Assembly (NCBI GenBank): GCA_018821925.1
Contig: JAHJLF010000041.1
Coordinates: 1 to 58,201, forward strand
DNA length: 58,201 bases
DNA from: Candidatus Edwardsbacteria bacterium
Lineage (GTDB): Bacteria; Edwardsbacteria; AC1; EtOH8
Direction: 5' to 3'
Below, piece by piece: positions 25,304-33,977 of this stretch. The notes beneath the pieces were generated by a model. The model searched no databases. It saw only the letters and a list, made by a program, of their open reading frames with translations, and was not told where the DNA came from. How positions within the stretch are numbered: the first letter of the stretch is position 1; the number at the start of each line of letters is the position of its first letter. Both the position numbers and the translations under genes were made by a program.

Positions 25304-27511
25304 ATGAGAAAACTCTTGTTTGCCGGTCTTGGTTTGTTGGCAACGGTAACGCTTTGGGCTACCCAACCCACCATATCGACTTCTTCGGTATCGGTAGCAT
25401 TACCCAATGAAACCATCCAGCCAGACAAAGCCCCAGATAATCCCAAGGTTATAACCTGGACAACCACCGATTCCATTAATCCGGCCGCTTCCCGGGTGGC
25501 GGCTGTGGCCACTATGGGCAAGGTGTACCGTTTGGGCGGGGATGCCACCGGAGTATACTCTAGCAGTCTTCAGCAATATGATCCGGCCGCCGGACTCTGG
25601 GTTGCTAAAACCCTCATGCAGGTGGGCCTTTCAAACTTATGCGCCGCAGAATGGCATGATGAGATCTATGTCCCCGGAGGATATGATGGAAGTTACAGGG
25701 CTATCCTGCAAAGATACAACCAGCCTTCTGATACCTGGTACGCGGGGTTGGACAGTATGCCGGAAGGGCGGATCGCTTCTTCCTGCGCAGTGGTGGGAGA
25801 TACTTTATATGTGTTCGGCGGAACTAACGCATCCGGAATTTCTCGTTCCTGTTATGCCTATAGTTTTAATCAGAATATCTGGACAATAAAGGACAGCATG
25901 CCCACTGCCAGAAGCTATTCGGCGGCCGTAACTGTCAACGGAAAGATATATGTTCTGGGAGGCTACACCGGAGTTGATCTGAATACGGTGGAAATGTACG
26001 ATCCGGCAACAGGGGTATGGACCACCAAGACCCCGATGCTGACCGCTCGGGGCGGTCTGGGCGCTGCCAATATCGGCGGCAGGATATATGTTTTCGGCGG
26101 GGGCTGGTACACCTATCTGAACACTGTGGAATATTACATCCCCGAAGCCGATACAGCCGGGGGCACTCCCTGGGTAGCCGATGACAGCTTTGTTACCGGC
26201 CGGCGCACTATTGGCGTGGCTGCTTTAGGCAACGATGCCTATGTGGTCGGAGGATGGAACGGAAGCTATAGAAACAATGTCGAGGTGGGGACGACTGATG
26301 CTCCCGTTGTCAACGATGTCGAAGTTATCCAGATCGAGATACCTCAGTATCTGGGAAATTACGGAGTAGTGGTCCCGGTTTGCGTCAATGTCCGGAACAA
26401 CGGGCCGCACCGCCAGTACAATGTGCCGGTAACCCTTGCTATAGACAGCGCCGGCACGGAACAATATCATCTTAACAGTTACTGCAACCTGGATTCAGCC
26501 GGCACGACCACCATTATTTTTCCCGAATGGACTTCTTCAAAGACTGCCGGGACCATTCATACTTTCAGGGCCTGGGTCAACTGGGCCCTGGACCAGAATG
26601 CCGCCAACGATACTTTGACCGTTACCAGCGAGATCAAGGACGCGGTTTGGTATCAAAGGGCGATCGGGACTCCGACCGGCCATGCAGCCCAGAATTTTGA
26701 GGCTGCTTATGACATTTATGACTGCTGGCTGATGGATGATTTCTGGATCTCCGGCCCGGATTCCTTATGGCTTGACTCCATCTATGTATTTGGAACGTAT
26801 GGCTCGACCGGTCCACTGGACAGCATCCAGTTCATCATCATGCCGGACAGCGCTGGAGTTCCCGGTTTCCCGGCTTTCAGCCAGCCTTTATGGACGGGAA
26901 ATTATACGCCTGCAAATTATTCCGACAGTCTGGGCAGTTTCAAGGTTCGTTTCCCGGAACAGGTCAAAGTGTACGGGAATAATCCCGGATTGTGGATGGC
27001 TTTTCAGGCTCAGATGAATGTTGATGTCGGCGGACAATGGTTTATGAACCAGACCGGATACAACATGCGCGGCAGTTATGGAGGATTTTTCTACAATCCC
27101 AACGGCGGGTTTGGCATGGGCACGGAATACATTCCTAAAAGCTCGGCCTGGGCAGGGGTGACCGATCACAGCTTCATCCTGTTCGGCAGCCTTACTCCCA
27201 CCGGAGTAACGGGTAAGCCGGATGTTTCATCCTGCAAATTCGCCATGAGATCGGCCTGGCCCAACCCGATGCACGGAACTTCCAGCATCTCCTATAGTCT
27301 TCCCAAGGAAGAATCGGTCAGGCTGGCGGTCTACTCCATCACCGGACAACTGGTCAGAACATTGGTCAATACCAACCAGGCAGCCGGGATGCATAATATC
27401 ACCTGGAATGGCCGCGATAATAAGGGGAACAAAGTATCTGCCGGAGTGTATCTGTACCGGTTGTCAGCCGGTTCCAATGCGGCCACGGGCAAAATGGTGG
27501 TCATTCGTTAA
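25304..27511 (+). CDS. secreted Kelch-repeat protein with T9SS sorting domain
   Basis: A 735-residue exported protein. A signal peptide (MRKLLFAGLGLLATVTLWA) leads to six Kelch repeats between about residues 45 and 325, marked by YRLGG, YVPGGYDG, YVFGG, YVLGGYTG, YVFGGG and YVVGGWNG. These form a beta-propeller. A CARDB-like stretch (about 330-440) and a galactose-binding-like or jelly-roll region follow, then the sorting domain with AWPNPMHG and, at the end, KMVVIR. The start at 25304 is set by an excellent GGAGGAGG site; an ATG at 25289 just before it lacks one. Function is probably surface binding or polymer recognition; no catalytic residues are evident. Confidence 0.86.
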   Translation: MRKLLFAGLGLLATVTLWATQPTISTSSVSVALPNETIQPDKAPDNPKVITWTTTDSINPAASRVAAVATMGKVYRLGGDATGVYSSSLQQYDPAAGLWVAKTLMQVGLSNLCAAEWHDEIYVPGGYDGSYRAILQRYNQPSDTWYAGLDSMPEGRIASSCAVVGDTLYVFGGTNASGISRSCYAYSFNQNIWTIKDSMPTARSYSAAVTVNGKIYVLGGYTGVDLNTVEMYDPATGVWTTKTPMLTARGGLGAANIGGRIYVFGGGWYTYLNTVEYYIPEADTAGGTPWVADDSFVTGRRTIGVAALGNDAYVVGGWNGSYRNNVEVGTTDAPVVNDVEVIQIEIPQYLGNYGVVVPVCVNVRNNGPHRQYNVPVTLAIDSAGTEQYHLNSYCNLDSAGTTTIIFPEWTSSKTAGTIHTFRAWVNWALDQNAANDTLTVTSEIKDAVWYQRAIGTPTGHAAQNFEAAYDIYDCWLMDDFWISGPDSLWLDSIYVFGTYGSTGPLDSIQFIIMPDSAGVPGFPAFSQPLWTGNYTPANYSDSLGSFKVRFPEQVKVYGNNPGLWMAFQAQMNVDVGGQWFMNQTGYNMRGSYGGFFYNPNGGFGMGTEYIPKSSAWAGVTDHSFILFGSLTPTGVTGKPDVSSCKFAMRSAWPNPMHGTSSISYSLPKEESVRLAVYSITGQLVRTLVNTNQAAGMHNITWNGRDNKGNKVSAGVYLYRLSAGSNAATGKMVVIR

Positions 27512-27524
27512 CTTTTCCATTTGC

Positions 27525-27558
27525 GGCAACCTCTCTTAAGTCTTTAAGAGAGGTTGCC
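27525..27558. repeat. strong inverted repeat after the Kelch gene
   Basis: GGCAACCTCTCTTAA at 27525-27539 is the reverse complement of TTAAGAGAGGTTGCC at 27544-27558, a 15-pair stem. No T-run follows, so it may stabilise the 3' end of the message rather than terminate it. Confidence 0.75.
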
Positions 27559-27568
27559 TGGGAATATG

Positions 27569-27602
27569 AAGGGAGCTGTTTTAAACGGCTCCCTTAAATT
27601 TT
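27569..27602 (+). terminator. probable terminator downstream of the Kelch gene
   Basis: AAGGGAGC at 27569-27576 pairs with GCTCCCTT at 27588-27595, followed by AAATTTT. The T-run is short. From here to 27649 I see nothing further. Confidence 0.6.
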
Positions 27603-27649
27603 ATGGTCTTATATATCCTCTTCTGTTACGATATCCTGTCCTTTTATCC

Positions 27650-27678
27650 TTGACATAAACGTTTATTGGTGTTAAAAT
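27650..27678 (+). promoter_or_regulatory. promoter of the cPGS-like gene
   Basis: TTGACA at 27650-27655, 17-base spacer and TAAAAT at 27673-27678. It leaves a leader of about 200 bases before the ATG at 27885. The leader holds a 23-codon open frame (27697-27768, MEIFRMSLSRNYILDW...) with no ribosome site; I see no known riboswitch in it. Confidence 0.7.
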
Positions 27679-27884
27679 ACAACTCTAATTTCACAAATGG
27701 AAATATTCCGTATGTCGTTATCACGTAATTACATATTAGACTGGCTTCGGGAAGACCCTTTCGACTGAATTTAGAAACATTTCGGGCATTTGCACAATCG
27801 CTGTATTATTTACTTTACTGCGTGGCATTGCCCTTTTTATTTTAACCGAAAATAAATGAATCAAATAAACAGGAGAACCTACAG

Positions 27885-29204
27885 ATGTCCAAAAAAAGAA
27901 TTCTGATCATGGGAGCCGCCGGGCGCGACTTCCATAATTTCAACACCTATTTCCGCAACAACAAGGATTACGAAGTGGTGGCCTTTACCGCCACCCAGAT
28001 CCCCGATATAGCCGGGCGTAAATATCCGGCGGCCCTGGCCGGAAAGCTTTATCCCAAGGGCATCTCCATCTACGACGAGAAGGACCTCACCAAGCTGATC
28101 GCCAAGCTGAAGGTCGACCAGGTGGTGTTCGCCTACTCCGATGTGCCCTACGCCTACGTCATGGGCAAGGCGGCCGTGGTCAACGCCGCCGGGGCGGACT
28201 TCATGATGCTGGGACCCAAGGATACCATGATCAAGTCCACCAAGCCGTTGATCTCCGTCTGCGCGGTGCGCACCGGCAGCGGCAAGAGCCAGACCACCCG
28301 CCGGGTGATCGAGATCCTGATGGCCATGGGCAAGAAGGTGGTGGCCATCCGCCATCCCATGCCCTACGGCGACCTGGTCAAGCAGAAGGTCCAGCGTTTT
28401 GCCACGGTGGAAGACCTGGCCAAGCACAAATGTACCATCGAGGAGATGGAGGAGTACGAACCGCATGTGGTGCGCGGCAACGTTATCTACGCCGGGGTGG
28501 ACTACGAGGCCATTTTGCGCCAGGCCGAGAAGGAGGCCGATGTCATCGTCTGGGACGGCGGCAACAACGACTTCTCCTTCTACAAGTCCGACCTGGAGAT
28601 CGTGGTGGTGGATCCGCACCGCCCGGGACACGAGCTGTCATATTATCCGGGCGAGGTCAACCTGCGCCGGGCCGATGTCATCATCATCAACAAGGAGGAC
28701 AGCGCCCGCAAGGAGGACATCAAAACAGTCAAAGCCAACATCAAAATGGCCAACCCCCGGGCGCTGGTCATCGACGCCGATTCGCCGGTAACGGTGGAAC
28801 AGCCCAAGAGCCTAAAAGGGAAGAGGGTGCTGGTGATCGAGGACGGCCCGACCCTGACCCACGGCGAGATGAAGTACGGCGCCGGGGTGGTGGCGGCCAA
28901 AAAACACGGCGTGGCCAAGATGATCGACCCCCGCCCCTACGCGGTGGGCACCATCGCCGACACTTTTAAGAAATATCCCGGCATCGGGGTGTTGCTGCCG
29001 GCCATGGGCTATTCCGACAAGCAGATCAGCGACCTTCAGGCCACCATCAACCGGACCCCCTGCGACATGTACGTGGTGGGAACGCCCATCGACCTGCGCC
29101 GCTTAGTAAAATTTCCCAAACCGGCGGTGAGGGTGAGCTACGATCTGAAGGAGACCTCCAAGCCCGACCTAAGTGCGGCCATCAGGAAAATCATCAAGAA
29201 ATAA
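27885..29204 (+). CDS. cyclic 2,3-diphosphoglycerate synthetase-like P-loop protein
   Basis: A 439-residue soluble protein. It opens with a Rossmann-like region (RILIMGAAGRDFHNFN) and has a P-loop AVRTGSGKSQTTRR near residue 127. Later motifs are RHPMPYGDLVKQ near 150, VIVWDGGNNDFSFY near 223, VVDPHRPGHELSYYPGE near 242, DGPTLTHGEMKYGAG near 325 and VGTPIDLRRL near 400. These match proteins named after archaeal cyclic 2,3-diphosphoglycerate synthetase, which closes 2,3-bisphosphoglycerate into a cyclic thermoprotectant with ATP. Bacterial members often sit, as here, beside carbamate kinase, so their true reaction may be different. AGGAGAA precedes the ATG. The domain call is solid; the reaction in this organism is uncertain. 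Confidence 0.8.
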   Translation: MSKKRILIMGAAGRDFHNFNTYFRNNKDYEVVAFTATQIPDIAGRKYPAALAGKLYPKGISIYDEKDLTKLIAKLKVDQVVFAYSDVPYAYVMGKAAVVNAAGADFMMLGPKDTMIKSTKPLISVCAVRTGSGKSQTTRRVIEILMAMGKKVVAIRHPMPYGDLVKQKVQRFATVEDLAKHKCTIEEMEEYEPHVVRGNVIYAGVDYEAILRQAEKEADVIVWDGGNNDFSFYKSDLEIVVVDPHRPGHELSYYPGEVNLRRADVIIINKEDSARKEDIKTVKANIKMANPRALVIDADSPVTVEQPKSLKGKRVLVIEDGPTLTHGEMKYGAGVVAAKKHGVAKMIDPRPYAVGTIADTFKKYPGIGVLLPAMGYSDKQISDLQATINRTPCDMYVVGTPIDLRRLVKFPKPAVRVSYDLKETSKPDLSAAIRKIIKK

Positions 29205-29690
29205 AAACCCCGACTCATCGCAACGGCCTCATTCCTCTGTGCTTTCAGGAGATTTCCCGATGACGCAGGGGATGGGGTCTTTGCCGTGATATCAACCAAA
29301 CCAGAAAAGCTGGAAACCAATTAGACAGGACGGCGTTCAGCCTTCTGAATTTTAGAAAATATTGACTTTTGGGAAAAGAATATCACTTTGTGTCATTCCC
29401 GAGTAGTCGGGAATCCACTAAAAAAACCTGGATTCCTGCTTTCGCAGGAATGACATAATCATGCTAATTATTGATTTCATAATTTGCAACACCCTATGCT
29501 CTTGGTGCAGGGTACTTCACAAATAAAACAACGTTTCTGATGCATGCTCTGAACAGTTACGATATTTTTTAATGAAACGCTCATCCTTGAACTACGGGGT
29601 TTCGATCGAGAATTCCAATCATCATGTGAATCATGTCAAAAAGGTTGCCCATTCCCTAAACTACATTTATTATCCACTAACGAGAAAGAT
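29205..29690. other. 486-base intergenic region with repeat hairpins
   Basis: The first 85 bases contain a possible long stem (ACCCC...CATCG near 29207-29220 with CGATG...GGGGT ending about 29279). A TGTCATTCC...GGAATGACA element lies at 29391-29455. The rest is AT-rich without a convincing gene, promoter or known RNA. A 63-codon frame starting at 29572 overlaps arcC and looks spurious. Confidence 0.6.
29391..29455. repeat. TGTCATTCC-type palindromic repeat, full copy
   Basis: The ends TGTCATTCC and GGAATGACA are inverted copies. Inside are two hairpins, ATTCCCGA-gtag-TCGGGAAT and ATTCCTGC-tttc-GCAGGAAT. Related copies lie at 16897 and 35172. The layout is like a small non-autonomous mobile or REP-like element. 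Confidence 0.7.
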
Positions 29691-30635
29691 ATGCCCCAAA
29701 ATAAAACCGCGGTGGTGGCCCTGGGCGGCAACGCCATCGGCGCCACAGGCAAGGAAGACATAGGCCAGCAATTCGCCAACACCAGGCAGGCGGTGCAGGC
29801 CATTACCGAGCTTATCAAGGAAGGCTACAACCTGGCCATCTCCCACGGCAACGGCCCTCAGGTGGGCAACGCCCTTCTCCGGGTGGAGCGCACCTTTCCG
29901 GACGGCATCCCGGCCCTGCCGCTGGGTGTGATCGTGGCCGACACCGAGGGCGGGATGGGCTACATGATAGAGCAGTCCCTGCAGAACCAGCTGGTCAAGG
30001 AAAAGATCGGCCGGGAGGTGGTGACCATAGTCACCCAGGTGGTGGTGGACAAGGACGACCCGTCGATATTGAATCCCTCCAAACCTATCGGACCCTATTA
30101 CCAACCGGAGGAGGTGGAGGCCCTGCAAAAGCGCGGCTGGGTGGTCCGGGAGGATGCCGGGCGGGGCTATCGCCGCTTCGTGCCGTCCCCCATCCCCCGC
30201 TCCATCGTCAACCGCAAGACTATCAAACAACTGGTGCATTCCGGGACCATCGTCATCGCCGCCGGGGGCGGAGGAGTGCCGGTCTATGCCAGGACTGACG
30301 GGAGCTACGAAGGGGTGGATGCGGTAATAGACAAGGACCGGGCCTCGGCAGTCCTGGCCCGCGATATTGAGGCCGAGACGCTCTTGATACTGACCTCGGT
30401 GGAAAAAGTTTCGCTGAACTATAAAAAGCCGGATCAGAAGGACCTGGACAGGATCACCCTGGCCGAGGCCAAAAAATTCCTGGCCGATGGCCATTTCGCC
30501 GCCGGGAGCATGGGGCCCAAGATCGAGGCCGCCATCCAGTTTTTGGAATACGGCGGGAAGCAGGTGATCATTACTTCCTTGGAAGAGGCGGCCCAGGCCC
30601 TGAAGGGTCAGGCGGGGACCCGGATCACGGCGTAA
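29691..30635 (+). CDS. arcC: carbamate kinase
   Basis: Carbamate kinase moves phosphate between carbamoyl phosphate and ADP, normally making ATP at the end of arginine, agmatine, allantoin or purine-derived carbamoyl degradation. The 314 residues show VALGGNAIG near residue 9, SHGNGPQVGN near 58, the DTEGGMGYMIEQ signature near 83, IAAGGGGVPV near 187 and GSMGPKIEAA near 270. All are typical of the family. It follows the cPGS-like gene after a long repeat-rich gap, so co-transcription is not certain. No carbamoyltransferase gene is in the window. Confidence 0.94.
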   Translation: MPQNKTAVVALGGNAIGATGKEDIGQQFANTRQAVQAITELIKEGYNLAISHGNGPQVGNALLRVERTFPDGIPALPLGVIVADTEGGMGYMIEQSLQNQLVKEKIGREVVTIVTQVVVDKDDPSILNPSKPIGPYYQPEEVEALQKRGWVVREDAGRGYRRFVPSPIPRSIVNRKTIKQLVHSGTIVIAAGGGGVPVYARTDGSYEGVDAVIDKDRASAVLARDIEAETLLILTSVEKVSLNYKKPDQKDLDRITLAEAKKFLADGHFAAGSMGPKIEAAIQFLEYGGKQVIITSLEEAAQALKGQAGTRITA

Positions 30636-30639
30636 CACC

Positions 30640-30720
30640 GACCTAACCCCCGTCCCCTTCCCAGAGCCCGCCCTGAGGAATTCACCTTATTTGACAAATG
30701 AAAGGCGGGAAGGGGCGTTG
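30640..30720. repeat. C-rich palindromic repeat, copy C
   Basis: CCCCTTCCC at 30654-30662 pairs with GGGAAGGGG at 30707-30715 around a 44-base loop. Its left edge ACCTAACCCC matches the left edge of copy A. Confidence 0.6.
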
Positions 30721-30723
30721 CAG

Positions 30724-30743
30724 GGACATGATGCATCATGTCC
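30724..30743. repeat. perfect 20-bp palindrome before the methyltransferase gene
   Basis: GGACATGATG followed by its exact reverse complement CATCATGTCC, 21 bases before the ATG at 30765. It could be an operator or another member of the hairpin family at 33978-34080, since its flanks (TTGCAGGG...) resemble theirs. Confidence 0.7.
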
Positions 30744-30764
30744 GGAAAATATAGAATTTAGCAA

Positions 30765-31688
30765 ATGAAAGCTATGCAAAATCTCCCTAAACAAAGAGTT
30801 TGGACAAAAGATTATCTTGAACTCAGCAGAAAGAATTTGTTTGATAATGAATTCTTGCCAATATTTTTTAAATTTCTTTCAATAAAAAATAACAGTAAGA
30901 TTTTGGATGTTGGAACCGGATTAGGTTATATTGCACGATTGCTGTATGCCCAAAAGAAATCAATAGACATTACAGGCATTGATATTAATAAAAGATTAAT
31001 AAAGCTGGCGACAAAAGAATCTTGTATTGCGAAACAAAAAATTAAATATGCGGCGATGGACGCATATTCCCTGAAATTTCCCGATGCGTTTTTCGATTTA
31101 GTAATAGAACAAACGGTGCTTATTAATTTACCCAGGCCTGATAAAATTATAAAAGAAATGATAAGGGTTACCAAGCCTGGTGGATTGATCGTAGCAATTG
31201 AACCAGTGGTTCAATATGATCATCATAATGTATATAGGCCCAATGAGGATAAGCCGGAGGAAAAGGAAGCAGAAATTATTTATGATTTTATAATGGATAA
31301 AATCATAAAATATCGCAAAATAAATGGCATTGATGAATTTATTGCCGTAAAACTGCCGTCGTTGTTTAAATCTTATGGTCTAAGCAATGTAGAAAGTAAA
31401 ATAATGGGCAAGGTAACGCAGGGATCGCCTTTTTCTAATGTGGAAAAATTAAAAAAATATCTAAAAAAAGAATTAGCGGAAAACGAAAAAGGATATTCAT
31501 ATACTCTTAGGGAAGCTGTAAAGGCCGGGGTTTCACTGCAGGTGATAAAAAAGGCAAGGGGGATGACCATTAAACGTTTAAGGAACTCTTTGAAGAATTT
31601 TGACGAAACCGTGCAATTATATAATGATCAACTTATTTGCCAAACTCTCTTAATAACAAAAGGAAGAAAAAATCAACACATTTGTTAA
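30765..31688 (+). CDS. class I SAM-dependent methyltransferase
   Basis: A 307-residue protein with a Methyltransf_11/25 core. The SAM motif ILDVGTGLGY lies near residue 46, the acidic residue after strand 2 is in GIDINKR near 73, motif II (FFDLVIEQTVLINL) is near 110 and VTKPGGLIVAIEP near 137 is motif III. The C-terminal 150 residues are lysine-rich with an all-helical look and should define the substrate, which I cannot name. The gene is AT-rich and stands alone between carbamate kinase and the kor operon, with a palindrome before it. This suggests an acquired accessory gene. No clear ribosome site is visible. Confidence 0.78.
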   Translation: MKAMQNLPKQRVWTKDYLELSRKNLFDNEFLPIFFKFLSIKNNSKILDVGTGLGYIARLLYAQKKSIDITGIDINKRLIKLATKESCIAKQKIKYAAMDAYSLKFPDAFFDLVIEQTVLINLPRPDKIIKEMIRVTKPGGLIVAIEPVVQYDHHNVYRPNEDKPEEKEAEIIYDFIMDKIIKYRKINGIDEFIAVKLPSLFKSYGLSNVESKIMGKVTQGSPFSNVEKLKKYLKKELAENEKGYSYTLREAVKAGVSLQVIKKARGMTIKRLRNSLKNFDETVQLYNDQLICQTLLITKGRKNQHIC

Positions 31689-31718
31689 ATTAAAACATTT
31701 AATATATTTGGAGGCTTT

Positions 31719-31982
31719 ATGGCCAAAAATACCGATGTGATGAAGGCCAGGCTGATCATCGAGGAGGATTTCAGAAAGGGCTATGATCTGCCGGTGTATG
31801 TCTACAAGCCCTGGTGTAAATCCTGCGAGATCTGCGTGACTTTCTGTCCCAAGAACGTTCTGGAGATGGGCGAGGACCGCAAGCCTATAGTAGCCCGTCC
31901 CGATGATTGTATTCTCTGCAAACAGTGCGAAATCAGATGCCCCGATCTGGCCATCTTCGTTACCAAGGAGAAGAAGAAATGA
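31719..31982 (+). CDS. korD: 2-oxoacid:ferredoxin oxidoreductase, ferredoxin-like delta subunit
   Basis: An 87-residue bis-[4Fe-4S] protein with cysteine sets CKSCEICVTFCP near residue 32 and CILCKQCEIRCP near 65. In the four-subunit enzymes this subunit passes electrons from the catalytic core to free ferredoxin. It has a good GGAGG site before the ATG and overlaps korA by ATGA at 31979. It is the first of korDABC. Confidence 0.9.
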   Translation: MAKNTDVMKARLIIEEDFRKGYDLPVYVYKPWCKSCEICVTFCPKNVLEMGEDRKPIVARPDDCILCKQCEIRCPDLAIFVTKEKKK

Positions 31983-33115
31983 ATAAAGACATCAGATTAT
32001 TACAGGGCAACGAAGCCTGCGCTTTGGGGGCCATCTACGCTGGATGCGATTTCTTTGGGGGCTATCCCATAACGCCCTCCACCGAGATCGCCGAGGACAT
32101 GGCCCTGATGCTGCCGAAAAAAGGCGGCAAGTTCATCCAGATGGAGGACGAGATCGCCGGCATTGGCACCATCCTGGGGGCCGCCGCCGCCGGGGCCAAG
32201 GCCATGACCGCCACCTCCGGGCCGGGTTTCTCCCTGATGATGGAGCTTCTGGGATACGGCTGCATGGCCGAGATCCCCTGCGTCATCGTCAACGTTCAGC
32301 GGGGCGGGCCGTCCACCGGACTGCCCACCAAGGGCGCCCAGGCCGATGTGATGCAGACCCGCTGGGGCACCCACGGCGACCATCGCACCATCGCACTGTG
32401 CCCCTCTTCGGTGGAGGAATCGTTCAAGCTTACGGTCAGGGCCTTCAACCTGGCCGAGAAATTCCGGATGCCGGTGATTCTGCTTTTAGACGAGTTCATC
32501 GGGCATATGCGGGAGAAGATGGATATCCCGGCTCCCGGGGAGCTGGAGGTTTATACCCATCCCCAGCCGACCGCCAAACCGGAGGGATATCTGCATTACG
32601 GAGACGACACCAGCGTGGGCGGGCCGTACGCCTCCATGGGCAGTGGATACCGCTTTAATATCACCGGGCTGACCCACGACAAGCGCGGCTTCCCCACCGG
32701 AAGGTCGGACGAGATCAAGTGGAAGATGGACCGGCTGCGGGATAAGGTGGAGCAACACCGGCCGGAGCTGATCGAGGTAGATAAGGAATTCATGGATGAC
32801 GCCGAGATAGCGGTGTTCTCATACGGCGGGGCCGCCCGCAGCGCCCAACAGGCCATCAGAGAGGCCCGGGCCAAGGGCATCAAGGCTGGATTAGTGAGGC
32901 CCACCACCATCTGGCCGTTCCCGGATAAGGCCATCGAAGAAGTGCTGCGCAAGGTCAAAGTCATGATCGTGGCCGAGATCAACCAGGGACAGCTGTTAGG
33001 AGAGGTTCAGCGGTTAAACCAGTCCCACACCAAAGTGGTTCCGGTCCAGCGCTACGATGGCGAGATGCTGACCCCCAACGAAGTGCTGAACGCCATTGTG
33101 GAGGTGACGAAATGA
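31979..33115 (+). CDS. korA: 2-oxoacid:ferredoxin oxidoreductase subunit alpha
   Basis: 378 residues. The start MNKDIRLLQGNEACALGAIYAG, GGYPITPSTEIAE near residue 25 and TATSGPGFSLM near 78 identify the alpha subunit of the 2-oxoacid:ferredoxin oxidoreductase family. The family converts a 2-oxoacid and CoA into acyl-CoA, CO2 and reduced ferredoxin. QRGGPSTGLPTK near residue 106 is the CoA/substrate-side motif. A separate small ferredoxin subunit first and gamma last suggest 2-oxoglutarate synthase (Kor), but branched-chain 2-oxoacids are possible. The ATG at 31979 overlaps the korD stop; longer frames from 31907 lie inside korD. Confidence 0.9.
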   Translation: MNKDIRLLQGNEACALGAIYAGCDFFGGYPITPSTEIAEDMALMLPKKGGKFIQMEDEIAGIGTILGAAAAGAKAMTATSGPGFSLMMELLGYGCMAEIPCVIVNVQRGGPSTGLPTKGAQADVMQTRWGTHGDHRTIALCPSSVEESFKLTVRAFNLAEKFRMPVILLLDEFIGHMREKMDIPAPGELEVYTHPQPTAKPEGYLHYGDDTSVGGPYASMGSGYRFNITGLTHDKRGFPTGRSDEIKWKMDRLRDKVEQHRPELIEVDKEFMDDAEIAVFSYGGAARSAQQAIREARAKGIKAGLVRPTTIWPFPDKAIEEVLRKVKVMIVAEINQGQLLGEVQRLNQSHTKVVPVQRYDGEMLTPNEVLNAIVEVTK

Positions 33116-33933
33116 GAATGCATCCATCCTACGAAATGCTGCGGCCGGGAAAGAAATTCCCCCATGTCTGGTGCCCGGGCTGCGGCCACGGTATCGTTCA
33201 GGGGGCCATCATCCGGGCGGTGCAGAAACTGGGCTGGCCCCGCGATGAGATCGTGATGGTCTCCGGGATCGGCTGTTCCTCCCGGATGCCGGTGTATCTG
33301 GACTTCAACAGCCTGCACACCGCCCACGGCCGGGCCATCGCCTTTGCCACCGGGGTCAAACTGCACAATCCCAAACTGCACGTGATAGTCATCACCGGGG
33401 ACGGCGACGCTTTGGCCATCGGGGGAAATCATTTCATCCATGCTGCCCGCCGCAACGCCGACATAACGGTCATCCTGTTGAACAACAATATCTACGGCAT
33501 GACAGGCGGACAATATTCTCCCACCACCCCCATCGGCAAGCGGGCATCCACCGCGCCCTACGGCACGGCCGAGCGGGATTTCGACCCCTGCGCCCTGGCC
33601 AAGGCAGCCGGAGCGGCCTTTACCGCCCGGGGGGTGGCCTACAACGCGATGGAGATGGAAAAGCTGATCGAGACCGCCCTGACCAAGAAGGGATTCTCAG
33701 TGGTGGAGGCCATCAGTCCCTGTCCCACCCTCTATGGCCGTTTGAACAAGGAGGGCAACGCGGTCAAAATGCTGCAATGGCAGAAGGCCAACACCATCAA
33801 TATCAAGGCCGCCGAAAAACTGCCGATGGATCAGGTCACCGGCAAGATAGTGACCGGCATTTTCCACGATGTGGAGACCATCCCCTATACCGAGATCTAC
33901 AACCGGATCATACAAAAGGCCCAGGGGAAGTAG
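33112..33933 (+). CDS. korB: 2-oxoacid:ferredoxin oxidoreductase subunit beta
   Basis: 273 residues forming the thiamine-diphosphate subunit. The motif runs from GDGDALAIGGNHF near residue 103 to NNNIYGMTGGQYSPTTP near 127, which gives the magnesium/TPP signature GDG...NN. PGCGHGI near residue 22 and GIGCSS near 53 supply conserved iron-sulfur and TPP contacts. It overlaps korA by ATGA at 33112-33115, so korDAB are translationally coupled. Confidence 0.92.
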   Translation: MRMHPSYEMLRPGKKFPHVWCPGCGHGIVQGAIIRAVQKLGWPRDEIVMVSGIGCSSRMPVYLDFNSLHTAHGRAIAFATGVKLHNPKLHVIVITGDGDALAIGGNHFIHAARRNADITVILLNNNIYGMTGGQYSPTTPIGKRASTAPYGTAERDFDPCALAKAAGAAFTARGVAYNAMEMEKLIETALTKKGFSVVEAISPCPTLYGRLNKEGNAVKMLQWQKANTINIKAAEKLPMDQVTGKIVTGIFHDVETIPYTEIYNRIIQKAQGK

Positions 33934-33977
33934 GGAACAGTGATCGGATGATAGGGAACGGATGATGGGGATCCGGG

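Noticed and set aside
27679-27884. riboswitch in the long leader of the cPGS-like gene
   Set aside because: No known conserved core was recognised and no terminator or sequestered ribosome site follows; only a short open frame was seen.
29205-29285. intrinsic terminator after the cPGS-like gene
   Set aside because: A long interrupted stem can be drawn but the loop is large and the T-run is only CTTTG, so it was left as a possible structure.
29572-29763. 63-codon frame upstream of arcC
   Set aside because: It overlaps arcC in another frame, lacks a ribosome site and has a composition shift at the overlap.
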